Shown: positions 1 through 8,689, numbered from the stretch's first letter. The stretch is DNA of 64,000 nt from Ornithinimicrobium pekingense DSM 21552 (GCF_000421185.1 NZ_ATWJ01000014.1:1-64000); one strand, 5' to 3'. Program-made: numbers and translations. Notes: generated by a model from the sequence alone, not told the origin.

Positions 1-47
1 ACAGCGGCAGAAGAGTGCGGATTCGTGGCAGCCGCTAAGGTCGCGTC

Positions 48-575
48 ATGAAGCCGTCGCCGGGGGAAGTCGCGTCACGAGTCACTGCCATTGTGGAGTC
101 GCCGTGGCCCCGACATCTCGAGGATGGTTTGCCCTGGCTGCAGTCGTTCGGTATCGACACGGACACAGCGGAGGAGACCCCGCGCCGGGGCGCCGACCGC
201 TCCTGGCACATGGCGGCGATGCCCTCCTGGGGAGCGGTCCGTGCAGGGTGGGGCACCTACCGGGACGAGTTCGCGGACATCTTCTGGTTCCTGTGGGACG
301 GCGAAAGCTCCGCTGATGTCCTACGGGCGGCCGACGACCTAGCTCGTGCCCTGACGGACGTCCATGGCGATCCTCGTGAAGTCACTGAGGCAACCCAGTA
401 CAGCGGAGGCTCCTGGTGGTGGCAGCTGGAGCAGCACAGCATCGAGATGTACGCCTACAGCGGCGCAGTCAACCCAGATGGCTACCCGACCGGGTCCCCC
501 TGCGTGCAGCTACAGATCGACCTCCGCGCAGTCGCTGAGCCGCGAGAGGCGGAAGCCCGTCGCACCCATGGGTAA
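48..575 (+). CDS. Hypothetical protein, 175 aa
   Basis: No function recognised. The predicted protein is soluble, has no signal peptide or membrane segment and is rich in Trp and acidic residues (a WFLWDGES stretch near residue 85 and SWWWQLEQ near residue 125). This style resembles small actinobacterial DUF proteins (DUF6301-like is a weak guess) and some immunity-type proteins, but no motif is decisive. ATG at 48 is the first in-frame start. It stands alone at the edge of the metal-resistance segment, and base composition looks less GC-extreme than the housekeeping genes further right, consistent with accessory DNA. Confidence that it is a gene is moderate; there is no confidence in a role. 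Confidence 0.6.
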   Translation: MKPSPGEVASRVTAIVESPWPRHLEDGLPWLQSFGIDTDTAEETPRRGADRSWHMAAMPSWGAVRAGWGTYRDEFADIFWFLWDGESSADVLRAADDLARALTDVHGDPREVTEATQYSGGSWWWQLEQHSIEMYAYSGAVNPDGYPTGSPCVQLQIDLRAVAEPREAEARRTHG

Positions 576-736
576 CCGACCACCGGCTTCCTGCGGCCAA
601 CGTCGAGACATGATTCCCACGGCGCACTGACGGTTCAGAACGCGCGACTCGCGGCATGAAGGGTGCTCGGTACTAACGGATCAGGGCCGTCCCGCCCTAC
701 GCGGGACCGATATCCGGCGACGTCAGGGGAGGGACT

Positions 737-997
737 GTGGGAAGGTCGGCTATGACTAGCTCGAGGGCTTCCGATCCATACAACGTGCTTGCCGCGATCG
801 ACGCCGCGGTCGAAAACCCGGTCATCCTCGTCCAGCTTCTGCACAGCTGCCGCGACCGCGATAGCGCTTTCGACATGCTCCAACGCGAGTTCGGCTGGAA
901 CGAGCATCAGGCGCGTGCGGTCATGGACATGCAGTTCCGCCGAGTCGTCGAAGAGGATCGGCAACTGATACGACGGCAACTGGAGGGCGACGACTAG
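737..997 (+). CDS. Small GyrA-like single-domain protein, 86 aa
   Basis: The stretch MLQREFGWNEHQARAVMDMQ followed by FRRV (about residues 52-75), with the preceding LLHSCRDRDSAF helix, resembles the region of DNA gyrase/topoisomerase IV subunit A around its conserved QAxAILDMxLRRL helix. No active-site Tyr domain, winged helix or beta-pinwheel is present, so it cannot be a topoisomerase. It could be a regulator or decoy of gyrase, or a remnant. GTG at 737 follows a GGGAGGG ribosome-binding-like stretch closely; ATG at 752 is the alternative. The similarity is my own pattern reading and needs a profile search. Confidence 0.55.
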   Translation: MGRSAMTSSRASDPYNVLAAIDAAVENPVILVQLLHSCRDRDSAFDMLQREFGWNEHQARAVMDMQFRRVVEEDRQLIRRQLEGDD

Positions 998-1283
998 ACC
1001 CGCCGCACACGGCATGGTGGGTGTTCCGGGCGAGATGCCTCGCCCAGGGAGAGCAACCGACTGGCGGCAATGTCGGACGCGCCGAAGGCTAGCGTCCTCC
1101 TGGCGGCAGATCCGTGCGTTGCCGGTGGCACTGGAAGTTGCATACCTATGCAGTGGGGAGGGCCTTGGGGGGTCTGCTGGCCCGTAGTTTCCTGTGCTCC
1201 AGTGGTTCGTCGTGTCCGAATGGGTCGTCTATCGGGACACTGTGACCCTTGCGATTGAGCCGGTTGCGCCGCGTCGGTATCTC
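998..1283. other. 286-bp gap before the P-type ATPase gene
   Basis: No convincing gene. It holds a 12-bp palindrome (GCATA-CC-TATGC, 1140-1151) and an inverted pair GTGTCC/GGACAC at about 1212-1240 next to the 3' end of the ATPase gene. These could be a terminator or a degraded mobile-element end; neither is established. Confidence 0.3.
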
Positions 1284-3719
1284 TCAGGGAGTGCCCCTGC
1301 GTCCAACGCTGCCGATGGCCTGGAACAGCAGGGAGGGTCGCCCGCCGACGGAGTTGATGAAGATGGTGGTGACGGACAGGGCCATCGCGACCATCGCCCA
1401 CACCGGGTACACCAGCCCGGTGGTGGCCAAGGGGATGCCGACACCGTTGAACAGGAACGCCAGGGCGACGTTCTGGCGGGTGCGGCGGTAGCTGGAGCGA
1501 CTGATCGTCCGGGCGGTGATGACCGAGCGCAGGTCGTCGCGCACGACGATGATGTCGGCGGACTCGACGGCGATGTCGGTGCCGCCGCCCATCGCGATGC
1601 CGACGTCGGCCTGCATGAGGGCGGGGGCGTCGTTGATGCCGTCCCCGACCATGACGACGCGGGTACCGTCGGCCTGGAGGTCTCGGACGATCTCGGCCTT
1701 GCCCTCGGGCAGCACCCCGGCGCGGACGTCTTCGATGCCGAGCTGGGCGGCGACGTGGCGGGCGGCGCGTTCGTTGTCGCCGGTGACCAGCACCGGGTCC
1801 AGGCCGGCGCCGCGCATCTGGGCCAGGGCCTCGAGGGCGTCAGCGCGGATCTCATCCCCCAGGGCGATCACCCCGAGCGGTTCGCTGTCGGCGGCCACGG
1901 CCACGACGGTTCGCCCGGCGGCCTCCAGTCTGTCGATGGCTGCAGCGAGTTGGTCCAGGTTCACGCCCCGCTCGGTGAGGAACCCGGGGCGTCCAACCAG
2001 GACGTCGCGGCCGGCGACGCGGGCCATCACACCGAAGCCGGTGACGGACTCGAAGCTCTCCGCGTCCGTCACGGCGAGACCCCGGTCGGTGGCGGCGTCC
2101 ACGATGGCGCGGGCCAGGGGGTGCTCGGAGGAGGACTCGGCAGCCGCGGCGGTGGCGAGCATGCCGCCCTCGTCGACCAGTGCCTCGATCTCCCGGACGC
2201 CGGGCCGTCCCTCGGTCAGGGTGCCGGTCTTGTCCAGCACGATGGTCCGGACCTGTCCGAAGGTCTGGAAGGCCTCCCCGGTGCGCATGATGATGCCTAG
2301 GTCGGCGGCCTCCCCCGCAGCGCGCACGATCGCCAGCGGCGCCGCGATACCCACCGCGCACGGGTAGCCCATCACGAGCACGCCGAGGCCGGCGAAGACT
2401 GCGCGGCGCACGTCGGGCTCCCCGGCCAGCAGCCACGACCCGGCCAGCCAGCCGAGCAGCGCGAGCGCGGCGACGATCAGCACGGTGGGTGTGTAGACCC
2501 GCAGCACCCGGTCGACCAGGTGCAGGATCCCGGGCTTGAGCGCCCGGGCATCCTCCACGTGGCGCACCACCTGGGCCAGGAAGCTGTCGGTCCCGACCCG
2601 GGTCACCTCCACCAGCAGGGTCCCGGAGGCGTTGATCGACCCGCCGACGACCTCATCCCCGACGGCCCGATCCACCGGTACCGACTCACCGGTAACCAGG
2701 GACAGGTCGACGGTGGAATACCCGTCGCTGACCCGCCCGTCGACCGGGATCCGCTCCCCCGGACGGACCCGTACTAGGTCGCCGGCAGCGACCTCGGCGA
2801 TAGGGACGTCGCGCTCGGCACCGTCGCGGACCACCCGGGCGGTGTCGGGCTGCAGATCGAGCAGCTTGCGCACCGCCTGACTGGAGCGGGTCTTGACCAG
2901 CAGCGAGAGCCACTCGGAGAAGATGTGGTAGTTCGCCACCAGCACGGTCACCGCGAAGAACGGCGCCGTCGGGTAGTCCGGCAGCAGGTTCGTCAGACCG
3001 ATGACGCCGCCGGCGATGCCCGCGAACGCGCCAACCTCCAGCAGCACGTGCTGATTCAAAATGCGCCGGCGCGCGGCCTGGTAGGCCATCCGCAGGATGT
3101 GCGGGGCGACCCCGAACACCACAGCCAGGGCCAGTGCCCCGGTGATTGACCCGGCTGCCGCGTCACCGATCAGCCCGGTCTCCCGGGCCGTGTAGGCCAG
3201 CGCAGCCGGGGCGATGATCAACAGCGCACCAAGAGCCGCGCGCGTCCTGCCGGCGGGACGCACGATGGCGTAGGACACCGGCACCATCAGGGCTACCACC
3301 GACGCCGGCACCAGCACCGACCAGATGCCGGAGACCTCCAGGATCAGCGCGATCGCGGCCAGGCTCGCCGCGACCGCGGCAAGCAGCCGCTTGCCCTCCC
3401 GGACGAGGTCGGCTTCCTCATCCTCGAACGGACGCAGCTTGCGCGGGTCGTACAGGTCGTAGCCAATGTCACGCAGCGTGGCCAGGATGTCCTCAGGTGC
3501 GATCAGCGCCGGGTCGTAGTCCACCAGCGCCTGCTCGTGGGTGAGGCTGACCGCGACCTGATCCACCCCCGCCTGGCGGCCCAGGGCCTTCTCGATCGTG
3601 CCGGTGCACAACGAGCAGTGCAGGCCCGCGATCCGAGCCCGAATCCGGGCGTGCCCGGCCAAGTGGCTCGGCTCCTCCGCCCACAGCTGCTCGGTACCGC
3701 TGTCGGCCGGAGCGGTCAT
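1284..3719 (-). CDS. Heavy-metal P1B-type ATPase with YPC motif, 811 aa
   Basis: Membrane pump expected to move a soft metal ion across the membrane with ATP. Visible in order: an N-terminal HMA domain with CSLC near residue 36, membrane helices, the actuator TGESVPV, the phosphorylation site DKTGTLT, the P1B signature [17 protein letters not shown], and C-terminal helices. The transmembrane metal site is unusual: the normal CPC is GYPCAVG, the usual YN of the next helix is FN (FLFNGVG) and the usual MxxSS is MALSV. Substrate therefore cannot be assigned to Cu, Ag, Zn or Cd by the standard motifs. The MerA gene 1.9 kb away suggests Hg(II), which is inference. It overlaps the upstream HMA gene by 4 nt and shares its MerR-type promoter. 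Confidence 0.9.
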   Translation of the reverse strand: MTAPADSGTEQLWAEEPSHLAGHARIRARIAGLHCSLCTGTIEKALGRQAGVDQVAVSLTHEQALVDYDPALIAPEDILATLRDIGYDLYDPRKLRPFEDEEADLVREGKRLLAAVAASLAAIALILEVSGIWSVLVPASVVALMVPVSYAIVRPAGRTRAALGALLIIAPAALAYTARETGLIGDAAAGSITGALALAVVFGVAPHILRMAYQAARRRILNQHVLLEVGAFAGIAGGVIGLTNLLPDYPTAPFFAVTVLVANYHIFSEWLSLLVKTRSSQAVRKLLDLQPDTARVVRDGAERDVPIAEVAAGDLVRVRPGERIPVDGRVSDGYSTVDLSLVTGESVPVDRAVGDEVVGGSINASGTLLVEVTRVGTDSFLAQVVRHVEDARALKPGILHLVDRVLRVYTPTVLIVAALALLGWLAGSWLLAGEPDVRRAVFAGLGVLVMGYPCAVGIAAPLAIVRAAGEAADLGIIMRTGEAFQTFGQVRTIVLDKTGTLTEGRPGVREIEALVDEGGMLATAAAAESSSEHPLARAIVDAATDRGLAVTDAESFESVTGFGVMARVAGRDVLVGRPGFLTERGVNLDQLAAAIDRLEAAGRTVVAVAADSEPLGVIALGDEIRADALEALAQMRGAGLDPVLVTGDNERAARHVAAQLGIEDVRAGVLPEGKAEIVRDLQADGTRVVMVGDGINDAPALMQADVGIAMGGGTDIAVESADIIVVRDDLRSVITARTISRSSYRRTRQNVALAFLFNGVGIPLATTGLVYPVWAMVAMALSVTTIFINSVGGRPSLLFQAIGSVGRRGTP

Positions 3720-3949
3720 CGAGACGGCCCCTGGATATCACCGGTGACCTGGTAGCCGGCGGTCTCTATCTGGGCCGCCAACGCTGCATGGTCGGTCACG
3801 GCCGAATCGAAACGCACCCGCACCTGGCCGGTGCGGTGGTCCGCGGTCGCCTCGCGGACCCCGTCCAGCCGGCGCAGCACCTTGCCCACGCGCTGTTCAC
3901 ACCCGCTGCACGTCATGCCCTCGACCTGCATGATCACGTTCTCCACCAT
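3716..3949 (-). CDS. HMA-domain metallochaperone, 77 aa
   Basis: A single heavy-metal-associated domain with GMTCSGC near residues 11-17, the two-Cys loop that binds a soft metal ion, in a ferredoxin-like fold of normal length. The role is probably to pass the ion to the N-terminal HMA domain of the ATPase, whose gene starts within its stop codon (ATGA overlap). ATG at 3949 is preceded by GGAGGAA (minus strand). Transcription should start at the MerR-type promoter at 4065-4096. CopZ-like and MerP-like labels are both possible; there is no signal peptide, so a periplasmic-type MerP is unlikely. Confidence 0.88.
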   Translation of the reverse strand: MVENVIMQVEGMTCSGCEQRVGKVLRRLDGVREATADHRTGQVRVRFDSAVTDHAALAAQIETAGYQVTGDIQGPSR

Positions 3950-4064
3950 CTGTTCCTCCGGTAGCAGTAGTCACTGAGCCACGTGCCGTGACGCCTCGCA
4001 CAGACCGCCCTCGAGGGCCTCCTGCGAGGTCCCGCGCACGGGGTTGCTCGGCGATGATCAGACC

Positions 4065-4096
4065 ACGGTAGACCTTCCACTCGACTGGAAGGTCAA
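4065..4096 (-). promoter_or_regulatory. MerR-type promoter/operator of the HMA-ATPase operon
   Basis: On the minus strand there is TTGACC (4096-4091), a 20-bp spacer and TACCGT (4070-4065). The spacer holds a perfect inverted repeat GACCTTCC-N8-GGAAGGTC (4071-4094). An overlong 19-20 bp spacer filled by a dyad is the hallmark of MerR-family activation. The same dyad recurs before merA. Confidence 0.85.
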
Positions 4097-4126
4097 GTCC
4101 TCCTGTGCGGACACACCGCCGCTGTC

Positions 4127-4149
4127 GACCTTCCAGGCGCAGGAAGGCT
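4127..4149 (+). promoter_or_regulatory. Imperfect third MerR-type operator
   Basis: GACCTTCC (4127-4134), a 7-nt centre, then GGAAGGCT. It matches the operators at 4071 and 5536 except for one base lost from the centre and changes in the right arm. It lies 55 bp upstream of the broken Cys-rich metal protein gene and probably drove it. Decay of the site parallels decay of the gene. Confidence 0.6.
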
Positions 4150-4202
4150 CAGAGTGGGTATCGTCCGTATCCCCGCGCCTCAGGGGCCGACCGGAAGGAC
4201 CG

Positions 4203-4516
4203 GTGCCTCTCGTCGACAACCGCACCGAGCAGCTGATCAACGTCCTCGCCGAGTGCGTCGTCAAGTGCGAGGCGCGGGCGAACGACTGCGCCAGCCAGGG
4301 CAACGCCGACCTCGCTGGCTGCCTGACCCTGTGTGTCAGGCGTGCATCCCGCTGCTCGCCCGCGGCAGCCAGTTCTCCACCTAGCTGTGCCAGACCTTCG
4401 CCGACGCCTGCGAGCAGTGCGTGCAGGCGTGCGAGTGGACTGGCATGACCGAGTGTGCCGAAGCCGGCCGCAAGGCCGCCGAAGCCTGCCGTCAGATGGC
4501 TGGTGCCGCCACCTGA
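4203..4516 (+). pseudogene. Broken four-helix-bundle Cys-rich metal-binding protein
   Basis: Conceptual repair gives a protein of about 104 aa beginning VPLVDNRTEQLINVLAECVV, with the CxxxC-rich helices typical of four-helix-bundle copper-binding/storage proteins (DUF326 type). Reading is broken twice: a shift in the GTGTGT run at 4331-4336 moves the frame, and a TAG at 4382-4384 stands where CAG (Gln) would be expected. Expected Cys positions are also replaced (CEARAND, AEAGRKAAEAC). Two separate disruptions plus lost ligands argue for true decay rather than one sequencing error. GTG at 4203 follows AAGGAC. Confidence 0.75.
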
Positions 4517-4550
4517 CCCGCTCGCCCGGGGCGGCCGGTGCAGCCTCAGC

Positions 4551-4991
4551 TCAGGGTTGGGACTGCACCGGCGCCTCCACTTTCGCCTCCACCTTCTGCC
4601 GGACATGCTCGATGAGCTGGCAGGTGGTCCCCGCGTCCACCGGCGGCAGGTTGTCCGCCTCGGCGGCGAGCTCCACGAGTTGGCCGCGCAGGTCCTGTAG
4701 CTCGGTGATGCGCCGGTCGATCGTGCTCACCTGCGCGTCGAGCACCCCGCGGACATACGTGCAGGGCGCCTCGCCCCGCTCCCGGAACCCGAGGATCTCT
4801 TTGACCTCATCGAGAGTGACCCCGAGCCGCTGGGCGGTGCGGATGAACCGCAACCGGTCGACGGCGTCCTCGTCGTAGATGCGGTAACCCGAAGGGGTGC
4901 GCCCCGGGTCGGGCAGCAGCCCGATCGACTCGTAGTACCGGATCGTCTTCGGGTTCACGCCCAGCCGGCCAGCCAGCTCACCAATCCTCAT
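4551..4991 (-). CDS. MerR-family metal-responsive regulator, 146 aa
   Basis: N-terminal winged helix-turn-helix (MRIGELAGRLGVNPKTIRYY), dimerisation coiled coil at about 80-112 and a short C-terminal metal loop. Only two Cys are visible at metal positions, C77 (EAPCTYV) and C124 (TTCQLIEH, with a nearby His); the third Cys of the Hg-binding MerR triad is absent. That suggests a different ion or a Cys/His site. It is a separate paralogue from the regulator at 5109. Sites at 4071 and 5536 are plausible targets, but which regulator binds which site cannot be read from sequence. Confidence 0.85.
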   Translation of the reverse strand: MRIGELAGRLGVNPKTIRYYESIGLLPDPGRTPSGYRIYDEDAVDRLRFIRTAQRLGVTLDEVKEILGFRERGEAPCTYVRGVLDAQVSTIDRRITELQDLRGQLVELAAEADNLPPVDAGTTCQLIEHVRQKVEAKVEAPVQSQP

Positions 4992-5108
4992 CCCAACCTC
5001 CCGGTCACAACCTTACAGCCAGCGGGAAGGGTGGTCCCCGTTGACACGAGTCGGACCGGCCCACATGCGGAACGTTCTCGGTGCTGGCACCGGACGCCGC
5101 CGACGCGA

Positions 5109-5498
5109 TCAGAGGTAGCGGCAGACGGTCGTGGCGTCGCAGCTGGTCGGGTCGACCGTGGCGGCATCGTCGCGGAGGCGGGCGACGGTGTGCCGTAGTG
5201 CCTGCAGGTCGGCGATCTGGCGGTCCAGGTCGCCCAGGCGGGCCTCGAGCAGGTCTTGGACGTGCTGGCAGGGCGCGACTCCGGCGTCGCGGATGTCGAG
5301 GACCTGACGGATCTGGGCCAGAGTGAGCCCAGCGGTTCGGCTGCGGCGGATGAAGTCCAGGCGCGCCAGAGCCTCCGGGGCGTAGTCCCGGTATCCGCCG
5401 GCGGTGCGCTCGGGTGCGGGCAGGAGCCCGGCTTCTTCGTAGAACCGCAGCGTCTTGGTGGTGGTGCCGCTGACTTGGGCCAGCTCACCGATCCGCAC
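5109..5498 (-). CDS. merR: MerR-family regulator, probable Hg(II) sensor, 129 aa
   Basis: Winged helix at the N-terminus (MRIGELAQVSGTTTKTLRFY), a coiled coil, and three Cys at C77 (APCQHV), C120 and C126 (ending CRYL), matching the three-Cys arrangement of Hg-type MerR sensors. Divergent from merA, with the operator at 5536-5559 between them, so it should both repress itself and activate merA. Length is slightly short of proteobacterial MerR (144 aa) but normal for actinobacterial members. The Hg assignment rests on the Cys count and the neighbour, not on a direct test. Confidence 0.82.
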   Translation of the reverse strand: MRIGELAQVSGTTTKTLRFYEEAGLLPAPERTAGGYRDYAPEALARLDFIRRSRTAGLTLAQIRQVLDIRDAGVAPCQHVQDLLEARLGDLDRQIADLQALRHTVARLRDDAATVDPTSCDATTVCRYL

Positions 5499-5533
5499 GG
5501 TGACCCCTTGCTCGATCCTTTTCGATGTTCACC

Positions 5534-5565
5534 TTGACCTTCCCCTGTACTGGAAGGTCCATTGT
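5534..5565 (+). promoter_or_regulatory. MerR-type promoter/operator of merA
   Basis: TTGACC (5534-5539), a 20-bp spacer, then CATTGT (5560-5565). The spacer carries the dyad GACCTTCC-N8-GGAAGGTC (5536-5559), identical in both arms to the operator at 4071-4094. It lies between divergent merR and merA. Confidence 0.82.
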
Positions 5566-5602
5566 GACCTCTGGAGACGTGCGACGCGAAGGATGGTGTG
5601 AG

Positions 5603-7006
5603 ATGGGTGAGAACTACGACGTCGATCTGGCCGTGATCGGCTCCGGGGGTGCTGCCATGTCGGCGGCCATTGCGGCCAGCCAGGCCGGCAAGAGCGTTGT
5701 GCTGATCGAGCGCGGCGTCCTGGGTGGCACGTGCGTGAACATCGGCTGTGTGCCGTCCAAGACGCTCCTGGCGGCCGCCGGAGCGCGGCACGCCGCACTC
5801 ACCAACCCCTTCGCAGGCGCTCCAACGTCCGCCGGGCCGGTGGATCTGGGCGCCCTGGTCGCCCAGAAGGACGCGCTGATCGCGCGCCTGCGCGAGGCGA
5901 AGTACGCCGACGTGGCCGCCGCCTACGGCTTCGAGGTCCGCCCGGGCCAGGCCACCTTTCTGGACAAGGACACCCTGGCCGTCGACGGCCAGGCGCTGCG
6001 GGCCCGGGCCTACCTGATCGCCACCGGCTCCACCCCCGCCGTCCCGGACGTGACGGGCCTGGACTGCGTGGACTGGCTCACGTCCACCACGGCGATGGAG
6101 CTGCTCGAGCTGCCGGAGTCCCTGGTCGTCATCGGCGGCGGCTACGTCGGGATGGAGCAGGCCCAGCTGTTCGCCCACCTCGGCGCCCGGGTGTCGCTGG
6201 TCGGTCGCCTGGCGCCCCACGCCGAGCCGGAGCTGGCCCAGGGCCTTCGGGAGATCTTCGCCGACGACGGCATCAGCGTGGTCGAGGAGCACGCCACCGC
6301 GGTGGCCACTGACGTCGGCCCTTCAGGACAGGACGTCGTGGTGAGCACCGCCTCTGGCGCGCAGGTGCGCGGAGCACGGCTGTTGGTGGCCACCGGGCGC
6401 GTCGCGCGCACCGACGGTCTCGACCTCGCCGCTGCCGCGGTGGACGTGAACGAGCGGGGCTTCGTCGTGGTCAACGAGACCCAGCGCACCAGCAACCCGC
6501 GCATCTACGCCGCCGGTGACGTCTCGGGGGCCGCCCAGTACGTCTACGTCGCCGCCGCCGGCGGTCGGGCCGCCGCGCTGAACGCCCTGGCCGACGACGA
6601 CGGGGCCACGCCAGCACGCGTGGACTACACCGGTTTGCCTGCCGTCGTGTTCACCCGGCCCCAGCTGGCCTCGGCGGGGCTGACAGAGGAAGAGGCCCTC
6701 GCCCGCGGCCACGCGTGCGACTGCCGGGTCCTGGACCTGTCCGACGTTCCCCGGGCGCTGGTCCAGCACGACACCAGGGGCGCGGTGAAGCTCGTCGCTG
6801 ACGCCACTACCGGCAAGGTCCTGGGCGTGCACGCCCTAGCCGACGGCGCCGGGGAAATCATGCTGGCGGCCACCTACGCCATCAAGGCCGGCATGACCGT
6901 TGACGAGCTGGCTGACACCTGGGCGCCGTACCTGACCATGGCCGAGAGCCTTCGCATCGTCGCCGGCCTCTTCCGCAACCAGATGGCGACGTCCTGCTGT
7001 GCCTGA
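5603..7006 (+). CDS. merA: Mercuric reductase (MerA-type flavoprotein disulfide reductase), 467 aa
   Basis: Reduces Hg(II) to volatile Hg(0) with NADPH and FAD in the cytoplasm. Seen: the FAD Rossmann motif GSGGAAMSAA, the redox disulfide GTCVNIGCVPSK, the NAD(P)-binding VVIGGGYVGMEQA, YAAGDV for the second FAD contact, and the C-terminal vicinal pair SCCA, which in MerA passes Hg to the active site and separates it from lipoamide dehydrogenase. There is no N-terminal HMA domain. ATG at 5603 follows GAAGGA; an upstream in-frame ATG at 5525 lies in the operator and is rejected. Neither merB nor merT is in the window; the ATPase operon may supply transport. Confidence 0.92.
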   Translation: MGENYDVDLAVIGSGGAAMSAAIAASQAGKSVVLIERGVLGGTCVNIGCVPSKTLLAAAGARHAALTNPFAGAPTSAGPVDLGALVAQKDALIARLREAKYADVAAAYGFEVRPGQATFLDKDTLAVDGQALRARAYLIATGSTPAVPDVTGLDCVDWLTSTTAMELLELPESLVVIGGGYVGMEQAQLFAHLGARVSLVGRLAPHAEPELAQGLREIFADDGISVVEEHATAVATDVGPSGQDVVVSTASGAQVRGARLLVATGRVARTDGLDLAAAAVDVNERGFVVVNETQRTSNPRIYAAGDVSGAAQYVYVAAAGGRAAALNALADDDGATPARVDYTGLPAVVFTRPQLASAGLTEEEALARGHACDCRVLDLSDVPRALVQHDTRGAVKLVADATTGKVLGVHALADGAGEIMLAATYAIKAGMTVDELADTWAPYLTMAESLRIVAGLFRNQMATSCCA

Positions 7007-7410
7007 GACCCCTCGCGTCCACCCACCTCGACCCGGGGCGCGGCCGAGCACGGCGGACGCCGGGCCCTCGGTGCTGGTGTAGCCGTGCTGCGTCGGGCAC
7101 ACCTTGCTGTTGGTCGTCGGCGTCACCGTACCCCGATCAGTGGAGACAGGAGCGGTCGCTCCAAGGCCGCGCAGGTACTTCCGCATGCTGATGCGAACCT
7201 TCGTAACGGGTATGCAGCAGGCTGACCGCCCTCAATTCGGCGGAGTCGTGATGTCACGCACCTCGGTGGGGTCGTGATGTATCGCCCGCCGCACGACAGG
7301 ATCAGCCGTCGCCGGCTCGACGGACGACCAGGAGGGGCCCGGCCCCTCACGTGAAGGGCCGCCATGGCGGCCTGCGGCTCTCTGCTCGTCTCGCTCCCCG
7401 CGGCCCGGGG
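7007..7410. other. 404-bp non-coding segment at the edge of the metal island
   Basis: No credible gene. It contains a GC-rich potential hairpin just after merA (about 7045-7080) and a pair of 18-bp direct repeats (see 7237-7280). It separates accessory genes from the core-type genes prsW and orn, so it is a candidate right border of the acquired segment. Confidence 0.5.
7237..7280 (+). repeat. Two 18-bp direct repeats, 26 bp apart
   Basis: TCGGCGGAGTCGTGATGT (7237-7254) and TCGGTGGGGTCGTGATGT (7263-7280) differ at two positions. They could be binding sites of a transposase in a lost element or a tandem operator. No transposase gene is next to them. Confidence 0.6.
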
Positions 7411-8658
7411 TCAGACGCCCGGGACGAACACCCGCCGGTGCGCGGTGATCGTCTGCAGCAGGCGCTGCTCGCGGTGCAGCCACTCCGGGTCGGGACGCCC
7501 GCCCGGCTCGTTGTTGAGGTGCTTGCGGACCATCGCCAGCTCGCCGCTCTCGTCCTGGAAGGCGGTCATGGCCTGCTGGGCCCGTCTGCCGCCGGCACCG
7601 CGCGCCCAGCTGCGGGCGCGCCGCCGCTCCCCCGGGTCGGCCAGCATCGCGACCTCCGCGGGGGTGAACCAGCCGTTGATGCCGTAGCCGGTGAGGGTGT
7701 CGCGCAGGATCCGCGACTCCCTCCGCCGGGTCCAGCGCAGCAGGAGCAGGAAGGCGACGAAGAGGGGCACCTGGACGATGGCGAAGATGACCAGGTAGGC
7801 GTCGGCCGCCACGACCGCGCTGTAGTTCCACAGCGCGTGCAGGAAGACGGCCGCGGCGAAGCCCACCACGACGACCCAGGCCGAGGAGAGCCGGCGGCGG
7901 TGGGCGACCAGCCCCAGCGCCAGGCCGATGCACACGGTGAACATCGGGTGCGCGAACGGGCTGACCAGGCAGCGCATGATGAACAGCCCCACCAGCCCGG
8001 GCGTGCCCAGCTCCACGTAGGCCTGCCCCAGGTAGAGGATGTTCTCGACGAAGGCGAAGCCCGCCGCGACCAGACCGGCGTAGACGATGCCGTCGGTGAC
8101 GCCGTTGAACTCCCTGCGCGCCCGCCAGAAGATCAGCAGCACGCCCAGGCCCTTGGCCAGCTCCTCGGTCAGCGGGGCGAGCACGACCGCACCCAGGACC
8201 AGCGGGTCCTCGTGCAGCCCGGCGAAGAAGGCCACCCCCAGCTCGTTGAGCACCAGCGCGCCCAGGGTGGAGATCAGCGCACCCCACAGGAAGGCGAACC
8301 ACAGCAGGCGCGCCGGCTCCGCCTCCAGCCGGTCGACCCACAGGAACGTCGGGACCACGATGCCGATCGCGATCGAGGCGCTGACCAGGGCGAGGCCGGC
8401 GGCCGCGAGGCCGATCACGTCATACACGATCGCGCCCAGCAGCAGCGCCGCGATGCCGAAGACGGTGACGACGGCACTGGTGAGGACCAGCCGTCGGATG
8501 GCCGGGCGGCGCGTGACGTTGCGCGGCACCGGCGCCGAGGGCTGGAAGGTCATGACCTGGTGCCAGGGCGCCTGCTGCGCACCTCCCGACGGCTCCCGGG
8601 GCGGCGCTGCGGGGGTGTGCGGTGCGCCCGCGGGGGGCGGCGAGTGCGGCGGGAGCAT
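7411..8658 (-). CDS. prsW: PrsW-family intramembrane protease, 415 aa
   Basis: Multi-pass membrane protein of the PrsW glutamic-type intramembrane peptidase family (CPBP-like fold). Seen: a proline-rich cytoplasmic N-terminus, about eight hydrophobic helices, and the conserved EELAKG, FAFVENILY, HPMFT and HALWN motifs that form the catalytic site. The C-terminal 100 residues are soluble and basic. In Bacillus the family cleaves an anti-sigma factor; the substrate here is unknown. The start is set at ATG 8658 because TAGCCT lies exactly 7 nt upstream (8671-8666), the leaderless pattern used by many genes here; an in-frame start at 8688 is less likely. Divergent from orn. Confidence 0.88.
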   Translation of the reverse strand: MLPPHSPPPAGAPHTPAAPPREPSGGAQQAPWHQVMTFQPSAPVPRNVTRRPAIRRLVLTSAVVTVFGIAALLLGAIVYDVIGLAAAGLALVSASIAIGIVVPTFLWVDRLEAEPARLLWFAFLWGALISTLGALVLNELGVAFFAGLHEDPLVLGAVVLAPLTEELAKGLGVLLIFWRARREFNGVTDGIVYAGLVAAGFAFVENILYLGQAYVELGTPGLVGLFIMRCLVSPFAHPMFTVCIGLALGLVAHRRRLSSAWVVVVGFAAAVFLHALWNYSAVVAADAYLVIFAIVQVPLFVAFLLLLRWTRRRESRILRDTLTGYGINGWFTPAEVAMLADPGERRRARSWARGAGGRRAQQAMTAFQDESGELAMVRKHLNNEPGGRPDPEWLHREQRLLQTITAHRRVFVPGV

Positions 8659-8689
8659 GGCCGCGAGGCTATCGCGCACCCGCGCCAAC

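Noticed and set aside
1194-2367. Long plus-strand open frames opposite the P-type ATPase
   Set aside because: High-GC antisense shadows with low-complexity composition; the minus frame has all ATPase motifs.
6836-7365. Minus-strand open frames downstream of merA
   Set aside because: They overlap the 3' end of merA and non-coding DNA, with no recognisable family, promoter or ribosome-binding site.
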